DNA of 64,000 nt from Yamagishiella unicocca (taxonomy: Eukaryota; Chlorophyta; Chlorophyceae; Chlamydomonadales; Volvocaceae). Under the pieces are notes generated by a model. The model worked only from the letters and a program-made list of their open reading frames with translations. It made no database searches and was not told the DNA's origin. Positions 47,701 to 59,379 of the stretch are shown one piece after another; position 1 is the first letter of the stretch, and each line of letters opens with the position of its first letter. A program made the translations under genes and the position numbers. Where the stretch lies: positions 620,001 to 684,000 of the forward strand of contig BDSL01000016.1 of assembly GCA_003116995.1 (NCBI GenBank), in the 5' to 3' direction.

Positions 47701-48512
47701 GCGCATCATTCCCGAACCCGAGCCCGTCGCATGCCGCACTGCCAACCCAACCCGAGCCCAACGCATGCCGTCCTTCGACCCAAACCCAGCCCTGCACATG
47801 CCGTCCACCACCCCCCAAGCCCGCCCATCCCGAAGCAAAAGGAGCCGCCTACCTTCGAGGAGCTCCCTCGCTCCTCCGTAGGCGGCGACGACGAAGGAAC
47901 GCTCCCATCCCATCCAACCCACATGACTCCCTGCCCGGCGCATGATCCCCGAACCCGAGCCCGTCGCATGCCGCACTGCCAACCCAACCCGAGCCCAACG
48001 CATGCCGTCCTTCGACCCAAACCCAGCCCTGCACATGCCGTCCGCCCCCTCCCCAAGCCCGCCCATCCCGAAGCAAAAGGAGCCGCCTACCTTCGAGGAG
48101 CTCCCTCGCTCCTCCGTAGGCGGCGACGACGAAGGAACGCTCCCAACCCATCCAATCCCGCCCGGCGCATGATCCCCGAACCCGAGCCCGTCGCATGCCG
48201 CACTGCCAACCCAACCCGAGCCCAACGCATGCCGTCCTTCGACCCAAACCCAGCCCTGCACATGCCGTCCACCACCCCCCAAGCCCGCCCATCCCGAAGC
48301 AAAAGGAGCCGCCTACCTTCGAGGAGCTCCCTCGCTCCTCCGTAGGCGGCGACGACGAAGGAACGCTCCCATCCCATCCAACCCACATGACTCCCTGCCC
48401 GGCGCATGATCCCCGAACCAGAGCCCGTCGCATGCCGCACTGCCAACCCAACCCGAGCCCAACGCATGCCGTCCTTCGACCCAAACCCAGCCCTGCACAT
48501 GCCCTCCACCAC
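44760..48512 (+). repeat. higher-order repeat: 8-unit block (~1,876 bp) duplicated in tandem
   Basis: Rare variants recur at a fixed offset of about 1,876 bp: CGAAGCAAACGG near 45256 and 47132; CCCGTAGCAATAGG near 45489 and 47368; CGCATCATTCCCGAAC near 45826 and 47703; CGAACCAGAGCC near 46538 and 48415. The two blocks run about 44760-46635 and 46636-48512. Confidence 0.85.
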
Positions 48513-51500
48513 CCCCCAAGCCCGCCCATCCCGAAGCAAAAGGAGCCGCCTACCTTCGAGGAGCTCCCTCGCTCCTCCGTAGGCGGCGACGACGAAGGAA
48601 CGCTCCCATCCCATCCAACCCCGCCCGGCGCATGATCCCCGAACCCGAGCCCGTCGCATGCCGCACTGCCAACCCAACCCGAGCCCAACGCATGCCGTCC
48701 TTCGACCCAAACCCAGCCCTGCACATGCCGTCCACCCCCCCCCCAAGCCCGCCCATCCCGAAGCAAAAGGAGCCGCCTACCTTCGAGGAGCTCCCTCGCT
48801 CCTCCGTAGGCGGCGACGACGAAGGAACGCTCCCATCCCATCCAACCCACATGACTCCCTGCCCGGCGCATGATCCCCGATCCCGAGCCCGTCGCATGCC
48901 GCACTGCCAACCCAACCCGAGCCCAACGCATGCCGTCCTTCGACCCAAACCCAGCCCTGCACATGCCGTCCACCCCCCCCAAGCCCGCCCATCCCGAAGC
49001 AAAAGGAGCCGCCTACCTTCGAGGAGCTCCCTCGCTCCTCCGTAGGCGGCGACGACGAAGGAACGCTCCCATCCCATCCAACCCACATGACTCCCTGCCC
49101 GGCGCATGATCCCCGAACCAGAGCCCGTCGCATGCCGCACTGCCAACCCAACCCGAGCCCAACGCATGCCGTCCTTCGACCCAAACCCAGCCCTGCACAT
49201 GCCCTCCACCACCCCCCAAGCCCGCCCATCCCGAAGCAAAAGGAGCCGCCTACCTTCGAGGATCTCCCTCGCTCCTCCGTAGGCGGCGACGACGAAGGAA
49301 CGCTCCCATCCCATCCAACCCCGCCCGGCGCATGATCCCCGAACCCGAGCCCGTCGCATGCCGCACTGCCAACCCAACCCGAGCCCAACGCATGCCGTCC
49401 TTCGACCCAAACCCAGCCCTGCACATGCCGTCCACCCCCCCCCAAGCCCGCCCATCCCGAAGCAAAAGGAGCCGCCTACCTTCGAGGAGCTCCCTCGCTC
49501 CTCCGTAGGCGGCGACGACGAAGGAACGCTCCCATCCCATCCAACCCACATGACTCCCTGCCCGGCGCATGATCCCCGAACCCGAGCCCGTCGCATGCCG
49601 CACTGCCAACCCAACCCGAACCCAACGCATGCCGTCCTTCGACCCAAACCCAGCCCTGCACATGCCGTCCCACCACCCCCCAAGCCCGCCCATCCCGAAG
49701 CAAAAGGAGCCGCCTACCTTCGAGGAGCTCCCTCGCTCCTCCGTAGGCGGCGACGACGAAGGAACGCTCCCATCCCATCCAACCCACATGACTCCCTGCC
49801 CGGCGCATGATCCCCGAACCAGAGCCCGTCGCATGCCGCACTGCCAACCCAACCCGAGCCCAACGCATGCCGTCCTTCGACCCAAACCCAGCCCTGCACA
49901 TGCCGTCCACCCCCCCCCAAGCCCGCCCATCCCGAAGCAAAAGGAGCCGCCTACCTTCGAGGAGCTCCCTCGCTCCTCCGTAGGCGGCGACGACGAAGGA
50001 ACGCTCCCAACCCATCCAATCCCGCCCGGCGCATGATCCCCGAACCCGAGCCCGTCGCATGCCGCACTGCCAACCCAACCCGAGCCCAACGCATGCCGTC
50101 CTTCGACCCAAACCCAGCCCTGCACATGCCGTCCGCCCCCCTCCCCAAGCCCGCCCATCCCGAAGCAAAAGGAGCCGCCTACCTTCGAGGAGCTCCCTCG
50201 CTCCTCCGTAGGCGGCGACGACGAAGGAACGCTCCCAACCCATCCAACCCCGCCCGGCGCATGATCCCCGAACCCGAGCCCGTCGCATGCCGCACTGCCA
50301 ACCCAACCCGAGCCCAACGCATGCCGTCCTTCGACCCAAACCCAGCCCTGCACATGCCGTCCACCCCCCCCAAGCCCGCCCATCCCGAAGCAAAAGGAGC
50401 CGCCTACCTTCGAGGAGCTCCCTCGCTCCTCCGTAGGCGGCGACGACGAAGGAACGCTCCCATCCCATCCAACCCACATGAGTCCCTGCCCGGCGCATGA
50501 TCCCCGAACCCGAGCCCGTCGCATGCCGCACTGCCAACCCAACCCGAGCCCAACGCATGCCGTCCTTCGACCCAAACCCAGCCCTGCACATGCCGTCCAC
50601 CCCCCCCCAAGCCCGCCCATCCCGAAGCAAAAGGAGCCGCCTACCTTCGAGGAGCTCCCTCGCTCCTCCGTAGGCGGCGACGACGAAGGAACGCTCCCAT
50701 CCCATCCAACCCCGCCCGGCGCATGATCCCCGAACCCGAGCCCGTCGCATGCCGCACTGCCAACCCAACCCGAGCCCAACGCATGCCGTCCTTCGACCCA
50801 AACCCAGCCCTGCACATGCCGTCCGCCCCCCCCCAAGCCCGCCCATCCCGAAGCAAAAGGAGCCGCCTACCTTCGAGGAGCTCCCTCGCTCCTCCGTAGG
50901 CGGCGACGACGAAGGAACGCTCCCACCCATCCAATCCCGCCCGGCGCATGATCCCCGAACCCGAGCCCGTCGCATGCCGCACTGCCAACCCAACCCGAGC
51001 CCAACGCATGCCGTCCTTCGACCCAAACCCAGCCCTGCACATGCCGTCCACCCCCCCCAAGCCCGCCCATCCCGAAGCAAAAGGAGCCGCCTACCTTCGA
51101 GGAGCTCCCTCGCTCCTCCGTAGGCGGCGACGACGAAGGAACGCTCCCATCCCATCCAACCCCTCCCGGCGCATGATCCCCGAACCCGAGCCCGTCGCAT
51201 GCCGCACTGCCAACCCAACCCGAGCCCAACGCATGCCGTCCTTCGACCCAAACCCAGCCCTGCACATGCCGTCCACCCCCCCCAAGCCCGCCCATCCCGA
51301 AGCAAAAGGAGCCGCCTACCTTCGAGGAGCTCCCTCGCTCCTCCGTAGGCGGCGACGACGAAGGAACGCTCCCATCCCATCCAACCCACATGACTCCCTG
51401 CCCGGCGCATGATCCCCGAACCCGAGCCCGTCGCATGCCGCACTGCCAACCCAACCCGAGCCCAACGCATGCCGTCCTTCGACCCAAACCCAGCCCTGCA

Positions 51501-53389
51501 CATGCCGTCCGCCCCCCCCCCAAGCCCGCCCATCCCGAAGCAAAAGGAGCCGCCTACCTTCGAGGAGCTCCCTCGCTCCTCCGTAGGCGGCGACGACGAA
51601 GGAACGCTCCCAACCCATCCAATCCCGCCCGGCGCATGATCCCCGAACCCGAGCCCGTCGCATGCCGCACTGCCAACCCAACCCGAGCCCAACGCATGCC
51701 GTCCTTCGACCCAAACCCAGCCCTGCACATGCCGTCCACCCCCCCCCAAGCCCGCCCATCCCGAAGCAAAAGGAGCCGCCTACCTTCGAGGAGCTCCCTC
51801 GCTCCTCCGTAGGCGGCGACGACGAAGGAACGCTCCCAACCCATCCAATCCCGCCCGGCGCATGATCCCCGAACCCGAGCCCGTCGCATGCCGCACTGCC
51901 AACCCAACCCGAGCCCAACGCATGCCGTCCTTCGACCCAAACCCAGCCCTGCACATGCCGTCCACCACCCCCCAAGCCCGCCCATCCCGAAGCAAAAGGA
52001 GCCGCCTACCTTCGAGGAGCTCCCTCGCTCCTCCGTAGGCGGCGACGACGAAGGAACGCTCCCATCCCATCCAACCCACATGACTCCCTGCCCGGCGCAT
52101 GATCCCCGAACCCGAGCCCGTCGCATGCCGCACTGCCAACCCAACCCGAGCCCAACGCATGCCGTCCTTCGACCCAAACCCAGCCCTGCACATGCCGTCC
52201 GCCCCCCCCCAAGCCCGCCCATCCCGAAGCAAAAGGAGCCGCCTACCTTCGAGGAGCTCCCTCGCTCCTCCGTAGGCGGCGACGACGAAGGAACGCTCCC
52301 ATCCCATCCAACCCACATGACTCCCTGCCCGGCGCATGATCCCCGAACCCGAGCCCGTCGCATGCCGCACTGCCAACCCAACCCGAACCCAACGCATGCC
52401 GTCCTTCGACCCAAACCCAGCCCTGCACATGCCGTCCACCCCCCCCCCAAGCCCGCCCATCCCGAAGCAAAAGGAGCCGCCTACCTTCGAGGAGCTCCCT
52501 CGCTCCTCCGTAGGCGGCGACGACGAAGGAACGCTCCCATCCCATCCAACCCACATGCCCGGCGCATGATCCCCGAACCCGAGCCCGTCGCATGCCGCAC
52601 TGCCAACCCAACCCGAGCCCAACGCATGCCGTCCTTCGACCCAAACCCAGCCCTGCACATGCCGTCCACCCCCCCCAAGCCCGCCCATCCCGAAGCAAAA
52701 GGAGCCGCCTACCTTCGAGGAGCTCCCTCGCTCCTCCGTAGGCGGCGACGACGAAGGAACGCTCCCATCCCATCCAACCCCTCCCGGCGCATGATCCCCG
52801 AACCCGAGCCCGTCGCATGCCGCACTGCCAACCCAACCCGAGCCCAACGCATGCCGTCCTTCGACCCAAACCCAGCCCTGCACATGCCGTCCACCCCCCC
52901 CCCCAAGCCCGCCCATCCCGAAGCAAAAGGAGCCGCCTACCTTCGAGGAGCTCCCTCGCTCCTCCGTAGGCGGCGACGACGAAGGAACGCTCCCATCCCA
53001 TCCAACCCCTCCCGGCGCATGATCCCCGAACCCGAGCCCGTCGCATGCCGCACTGCCAACCCAACCCGAGCCCAACGCATGCCGTCCTTCGACCCAAACC
53101 CAGCCCTGCACATGCCGTCCACCCCCCCCCCCAAGCCCGCCCATCCCGAAGCAAAAGGAGCCGCCTACCTTCGAGGAGCTCCCTCGCTCCTCCGTAGGCG
53201 GCGACGACGAAGGAACGCTCCCATCCCATCCAACCCCGCCCGGCGCATGATCCCCGAACCCGAGCCCGTCGCATGCCGCACTGCCAACCCAACCCGAGCC
53301 CAACGCATGCCGTCCTTCGACCCAAACCCAGCCCTGCACATGCCGTCCACCACCCCCCAAGCCCGCCCATCCCGAAGCAAAAGGAGCCG

Positions 53390-55580
53390 CCTACCTTCGA
53401 GGAGCTCCCTCGCTCCTCCGTAGGCGGCGACGACGAAGGAACGCTCCCATCCCATCCAACCCACATGACTCCCTGCCCGGCGCATGATCCCCGAACCCGA
53501 GCCCGTCGCATGCCGCACTGCCAACCCAACCCGAGCCCAACGCATGCCGTCCTTCGACCCAAACCCAGCCCTGCACATGCCGTCCGCCCCCCTCCCCAAG
53601 CCCGCCCATCCCGAAGCAAAAGGAGCCGCCTACCTTCGAGGAGCTCCCTCGCTCCTCCGTAGGCGGCGACGACGAAGGAACGCTCCCATCCCATCCAACC
53701 CACATGACTCCCTGCCCGGCGCATGATCCCCGAACCCGAGCCCGTCGCATGCCGCACTGCCAACCCAACCCGAACCCAACGCATGCCGTCCTTCGACCCA
53801 AACCCAGCCCTGCACATGCCGTCCACCCCCCCCCAAGCCCGCCCATCCCGAAGCAAAAGGAGCCGCCTACCTTCGAGGAGCTCCCTCGCTCCTCCGTAGG
53901 CGGCGACGACGAAGGAACGCTCCCATCCCATCCAACCCACATGACTCCCTGCCCGGCGCATGATCCCCGAACCCGAGCCCGTCGCATGCCGCACTGCCAA
54001 CCCAACCCGAGCCCAACGCATGCCGTCCTTCGACCCAAACCCAGCCCTGCACATGCCGTCCACCCCCCCCAAGCCCGCCCATCCCGAAGCAAAAGGAGCC
54101 GCCTACCTTCGAGGAGCTCCCTCGCTCCTCCGTAGGCGGCGACGACGAAGGAACGCTCCCATCCCATCCAACCCCTCCCGGCGCATGATCCCCGAACCCG
54201 AGCCCGTCGCATGCCGCACTGCCAACCCAACCCGAGCCCAACGCATGCCGTCCTTCGACCCAAACCCAGCCCTGCACATGCCGTCCACCCCCCCCCCCAA
54301 GCCCGCCCATCCCGAAGCAAAAGGAGCCGCCTACCTTCGAGGAGCTCCCTCGCTCCTCCGTAGGCGGCGACGACGAAGGAACGCTCCCATCCCATCCAAC
54401 CCCGCCCGGCGCATGATCCCCGAACCCGAGCCCGTCGCATGCCGCACTGCCAACCCAACCCGAGCCCAACGCATGCCGTCCTTCGACCCAAACCCAGCCC
54501 TGCACATGCCGTCCACCCCCCCCCCCAAGCCCGCCCATCCCGAAGCAAAAGGAGCCGCCTACCTTCGAGGAGCTCCCTCGCTCCTCCGTAGGCGGCGACG
54601 ACGAAGGAACGCTCCCATCCCATCCAACCCCGCCCGGCGCATGATCCCCGAACCCGAGCCCGTCGCATGCCGCACTGCCAACCCAACCCGAGCCCAACGC
54701 ATGCCGTCCTTCGACCCAAACCCAGCCCTGCACATGCCGTCCACCCCCCCCCCCAAGCCCGCCCATCCCGAAGCAAAAGGAGCCGCCTACCTTCGAGGAG
54801 CTCCCTCGCTCCTCCGTAGGCGGCGACGACGAAGGAACGCTCCCATCCCATCCAACCCACATGACTCCCTGCCCGGCGCATGATCCCCGAACCCGAGCCC
54901 GTCGCATGCCGCACTGCCAACCCAACCCGAGCCCAACGCATGCCGTCCTTCGACCCAAACCCAGCCCTGCACATGCCGTCCGCCCCCCTCCCCAAGCCCG
55001 CCCATCCCGAAGCAAAAGGAGCCGCCTACCTTCGAGGAGCTCCCTCGCTCCTCCGTAGGCGGCGACGACGAAGGAACGCTCCCATCCCATCCAACCCACA
55101 TGACTCCCTGCCCGGCGCATGATCCCCGAACCCGAGCCCGTCGCATGCCGCACTGCCAACCCAACCCGAACCCAACGCATGCCGTCCTTCGACCCAAACC
55201 CAGCCCTGCACATGCCGTCCACCCCCCCCCCAAGCCCGCCCATCCCGAAGCAAAAGGAGCCGCCTACCTTCGAGGAGCTCCCTCGCTCCTCCGTAGGCGG
55301 CGACGACGAAGGAACGCTCCCATCCCATCCAACCCACATGACTCCCTGCCCGGCGCATGATCCCCGAACCCGAGCCCGTCGCATGCCGCACTGCCAACCC
55401 AACCCGAGCCCAACGCATGCCGTCCTTCGACCCAAACCCAGCCCTGCACATGCCGTCCACCCCCCCCAAGCCCGCCCATCCCGAAGCAAAAGGAGCCGCC
55501 TACCTTCGAGGAGCTCCCTCGCTCCTCCGTAGGCGGCGACGACGAAGGAACGCTCCCATCCCATCCAACCCCTCCCGGCG
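53390..55580 (+). repeat. higher-order repeat: block repeated at ~1,396-bp offset (6 units)
   Basis: The order of unit types (CCCCCCTCCCC variant, CCCGAACCCAACG variant, CCTCCCGGCG variant) in 53480-54190 recurs in 54876-55580, offset 1,396 bp. Confidence 0.75.
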
Positions 55581-56867
55581 CATGATCCCCGAACCCGAGC
55601 CCGTCGCATGCCGCACTGCCAACCCAACCCGAGCCCAACGCATGCCGTCCTTCGACCCAAACCCAGCCCTGCACATGCCGTCCACCCCCCCCCCCCAAGC
55701 CCGCCCATCCCGAAGCAAAAGGAGCCGCCTACCTTCGAGGAGCTCCCTCGCTCCTCCGTAGGCGGCGACGACGAAGGAACGCTCCCATCCCATCCAACCC
55801 CGCCCGGCGCATGATCCCCGAACCCGAGCCCGTCGCATGCCGCACTGCCAACCCAACCCGAGCCCAACGCATGCCGTCCTTCGACCCAAACCCAGCCCTG
55901 CACATGCCGTCCACCCCCCCCCCCAAGCCCGCCCATCCCGAAGCAAAAGGAGCCGCCTACCTTCGAGGAGCTCCCTCGCTCCTCCGTAGGCGGCGACGAC
56001 GAAGGAACGCTCCCATCCCATCCAACCCCGCCCGGCGCATGATCCCCGAACCCGAGCCCGTCGCATGCCGCACTGCCAACCCAACCCGAGCCCAACGCAT
56101 GCCGTCCTTCGACCCAAACCCAGCCCTGCACATGCCGTCCACCCCCCCCCCAAGCCCGCCCATCCCGAAGCAAAAGGAGCCGCCTACCTTCGAGGAGCTC
56201 CCTCGCTCCTCCGTAGGCGGCGACGACGAAGGAACGCTCCCATCCCATCCAACCCCTCCCGGCGCATGATCCCCGAACCCGAGCCCGTCGCATGCCGCAC
56301 TGCCAACCCAACCCGAGCCCAACGCATGCCGTCCTTCGACCCAAACCCAGCCCTGCACATGCCGTCCACCCCCCCCCCCCAAGCCCGCCCATCCCGAAGC
56401 AAAAGGAGCCGCCTACCTTCGAGGAGCTCCCTCGCTCCTCCGTAGGCGGCGACGACGAAGGAACGCTCCCATCCCATCCAACCCCGCCCGGCGCATGATC
56501 CCCGAACCCGAGCCCGTCGCATGCCGCACTGCCAACCCAACCCGAGCCCAACGCATGCCGTCCTTCGACCCAAACCCAGCCCTGCACATGCCGTCCACCC
56601 CCCCCCCCAAGCCCGCCCATCCCGAAGCAAAAGGAGCCGCCTACCTTCGAGGAGCTCCCTCGCTCCTCCGTAGGCGGCGACGACGAAGGAACGCTCCCAT
56701 CCCATCCAACCCCGCCCGGCGCATGATCCCCGAACCCGAGCCCGTCGCATGCCGCACTGCCAACCCAACCCGAGCCCAACGCATGCCGTCCTTCGACCCA
56801 AACCCAGCCCTGCACATGCCGTCCACCCCCCCCCCCAAGCCCGCCCATCCCGAAGCAAAAGGAGCCG
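55500..56867 (+). repeat. higher-order repeat: 3-unit block (~684 bp) repeated in tandem
   Basis: Units at 55500-56183 recur at 56184-56867 with an offset of 684 bp, including the CCCCTCCCGGCG variant and the longest poly-C run. Confidence 0.75.
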
Positions 56868-57304
56868 CCTACCTTCGAGGAGCTCCCTCGCTCCTCCGTA
56901 GGCGGCGACGACGAAGGAACGCTCCCATCCCATCCAACCCCGCCCGGCGCATGATCCCCGAACCCGAGCCCGTCGCATGCCGCACTGCCAACCCAACCCG
57001 AGCCCAACGCATGCCGTCCTTCGACCCAAACCCAGCCCTGCACATGCCGTCCACCCCCCCCCAAGCCCGCCCATCCCGAAGCAAAAGGAGCCGCCTACCT
57101 TCGAGGAGCTCCCTCGCTCCTCCGTAGGCGGCGACGACGAAGGAACGCTCCCATCCCATCCAACCCCGCCCGGCGCATGATCCCCGAACCCGAGCCCGTC
57201 GCATGCCGCACTGCCAACCCAACCCGAGCCCAACGCATGCCGTCCTTCGACCCAAACCCAGCCCTGCACATGCCGTCCACCACCCCCCAAGCCCGCCCAT
57301 CCCG

Positions 57305-57900
57305 AGACAAAATAAAGGAGCCTACCTACCTTCCGCCCAGGCACTCCCCGCCCAGGACCCGCAACTACATGCCTTACCCTTTGGATGGTCACCAGCAGCA
57401 GGTGGGCAGCAGTGGGTAGGCAGCGGTTACTCTGCCGAGTAAGATGGAAGGCCTGCCTTGCCAGCCCTTGCTTGCACCGGCAGCAAGCGCAGATTCTTGC
57501 CGCAGGGAGCTCCGGCCGGGGCGCAGTCACACGTACGTAGGTCTCGAGCGACAAAGAGCAGCGCACCTCCGGCGATGTATGTAGTGTGGCAAATTGGAGT
57601 GCGTGGGAGGAAGTGGTAGCATTTTGCGGTCGTTAATTGGCTGCAGGTGCACGGTGCACAACAGTGACGTGTCGTATGTGGCTTGGCACACAGGGAACGC
57701 CGTCTGGACGAAGGGCAGGGCAAGGTATCCGCTGCAACAAATGAAGGCTAATGTCTGGATTACTGCTGTGAGAAAGCTGGCTGATCAAGGCTGCGCGGGT
57801 GGCTGACGGATGGCTGACGCTGAAGAGCTGGCTGGCTGAAGTTCTGGCTGAGCAGTGCAGCAGGATACCTTGCCCCATCCGATCTACCCTCGACGGCAGC
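57305..57900. other. unique sequence at right edge of the large satellite
   Basis: The satellite degrades after CCCGAGACAAAATAAAGGAG and gives way to non-repetitive sequence with no gene I can support. Confidence 0.4.
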
Positions 57901-57904
57901 AGCG

Positions 57905-58065
57905 TGCATGATCCCCGAACCCGAATGCCGCACTGCCAACCCAACCCGAGCCCAACGCATGCCGTCCTTGGACCCAACCTGCACACATCGTCCATCGATC
58001 AACCCCCAAGCCCGTCCATCCCGAAGCAAAAGGCGCCTACCTTGCGAAAGGAATGCGCGAGGTAG
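57905..58065 (+). repeat. diverged single copy of the ~232-bp satellite
   Basis: CATGATCCCCGAACCCGAAT through CCATCCCGAAGCAAAAGG retains the unit order with deletions and many substitutions. Confidence 0.8.
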
Positions 58066-58149
58066 GCGGCGAGACAGCCGGCGCAGTCTGAAGCGATCCG
58101 AAGAGCCCTCCGCGTGCCGCAGCCAGCCACCGATCCGCGCCCGAGGAAG

Positions 58150-58280
58150 AGAACCCTAATACAAGCAAGCCACTCCAGCACCCGACCCCCCTGCCCACCC
58201 AAAGCCCCTCCCCATGCCCGAATGCTGTACAACCTTCCTGACTAACGGCTCCTGGTGCAACTCCATCTTCAACTTCATCT
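58150..58280 (+). repeat. ~130-bp repeat, first copy
   Basis: Contains ATACAAGCAAGCCACTCCAG then CACCCGACCCCCCTGC and CACAACCTTCCTG-like sequence. It is repeated in the same orientation at 59008-59140. Confidence 0.75.
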
Positions 58281-58590
58281 CCACAGCACTAAGATCGATA
58301 ACCTCAGCTGCCCGGCAGCAATGTTGACTTGATTGGAGGAGAGCGGCGGCGGCGCTGCCAAACACAGTCGCTAGCTGCTCGTGAGTGATCGACGGTCAAG
58401 ATTTCGGACGAACGGAACTGGGACACCGGCCTGTGTTGGCAACATACACCAGCAGCGCACATAAGGTGGTGGTCAGGCGGGGCTGCCGTGCCGAACACGT
58501 AAACAGGTGACGCGACCAGTACGCAGGACCGACCCAACTAGTGGAAAGCCCCAAACCGCGCGCGCGTGCTGCTGTCCGAGCGAGCCCAAC
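58256..58590 (+). repeat. dispersed repeat, right copy
   Basis: Same order of blocks as 42112-42420 (AACTCCATCTTCAAC, CACCGGCCTGTGTTGGCAAC, GTCCGAGCGAGCCCAAC), with small indels. Confidence 0.8.
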
Positions 58591-59007
58591 TTCATACCTT
58601 CAATGCCGTTCGCTTCTGCCGATAGCGAGGTATGTGCTCCTGTTGACGTTGAGTCAACCGACTGCCTTCTTATCCCAGGCTTCAGCAGGCAGGCTTACTT
58701 CAGGCAGGCTCGAGTAAATGGAAGGTGATGGCGCAGCAGTGAAGGCGGTGGCGTCGTCGCGGAGATGGCTGGTGGCTCGGTGGAGGTGATGTCCCAACGG
58801 CGGTGATGACGACGGCCCGGCGGATCTGATCACGATGTACGGCGAACTAGCCGGCCCAGTCTCGAGACCCCTCCGCATCATGCATGATGCACCCGGCTAT
58901 CAACCCCGAGGCAGCGCGCGCACGCCATCCCACCCTGCATGTCTAACCCAGGCCTCCCACTAGCTAGCCGTATGGTGTCCCTCCCCGAGTGCGTGCGTGG
59001 AAGCGTA
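58591..59007. other. no gene recognised
   Basis: About 400 bp between two repeat copies. No ORF of protein character or RNA gene was seen. Confidence 0.4.
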
Positions 59008-59140
59008 CCCTGATACAAGCAAGCCACTCCAGCACCCGACCCCCCTGCTGCCCCCCCCAACCCGCCCCCCTCCCATGCATCCGTCCCGGATCGCTGCACA
59101 ACCTTCCTGGGTAACGCGCAACTCCATGTTCAAGTCGCTC
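59008..59140 (+). repeat. ~130-bp repeat, second copy
   Basis: Second copy of the block at 58150-58280, with an enlarged C-rich centre. Confidence 0.75.
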
Positions 59141-59379
59141 GAGGCCTGCCTCCAGATAGAGCACCATGACGACCTCGCTCAGCTGCCCAGCAATCGCGTG
59201 AACGTGTCCAACAAAAATGAAGCGAGCGAAGTCAGGAACGTAGTAGGCATCATACTTGGTGGAAGCGAGCGTAGCACGTCCCAGATACACCTGGAGTATA
59301 ACCGATAATAGATAAGTGCAATAACAAAAGTCATAGTCGTATGTACTATCTACAGTGTGATTACCATGAATGGACCCTC

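Larger units (their letters stand above)
44522..57304 (+). repeat. large satellite array, ~55 copies of a ~232-bp unit
   Basis: The landmark GGCGCATGATCCCCGAACC recurs about 55 times between 44650 and 57175, mean spacing about 232 bp. Two length classes alternate: a ~237-239-bp class with a CACATGACTCCCTGC segment and a ~225-230-bp class without it. The poly-C run (6-10 C) and single substitutions also vary. Sequence identity is very high, so the array is young or homogenised. Many units are a multiple of three long, leaving several frames open on both strands; the resulting ORFs of up to 1065 codons are not genes. The assembled length may be unreliable. Confidence 0.97.

Noticed and set aside
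44522..57304. CRISPR array or coding tandem-repeat gene
   Set aside because: Units are ~232 bp with no spacer/repeat alternation, and the DNA is eukaryotic. Several frames on both strands are open, so no single protein is favoured.
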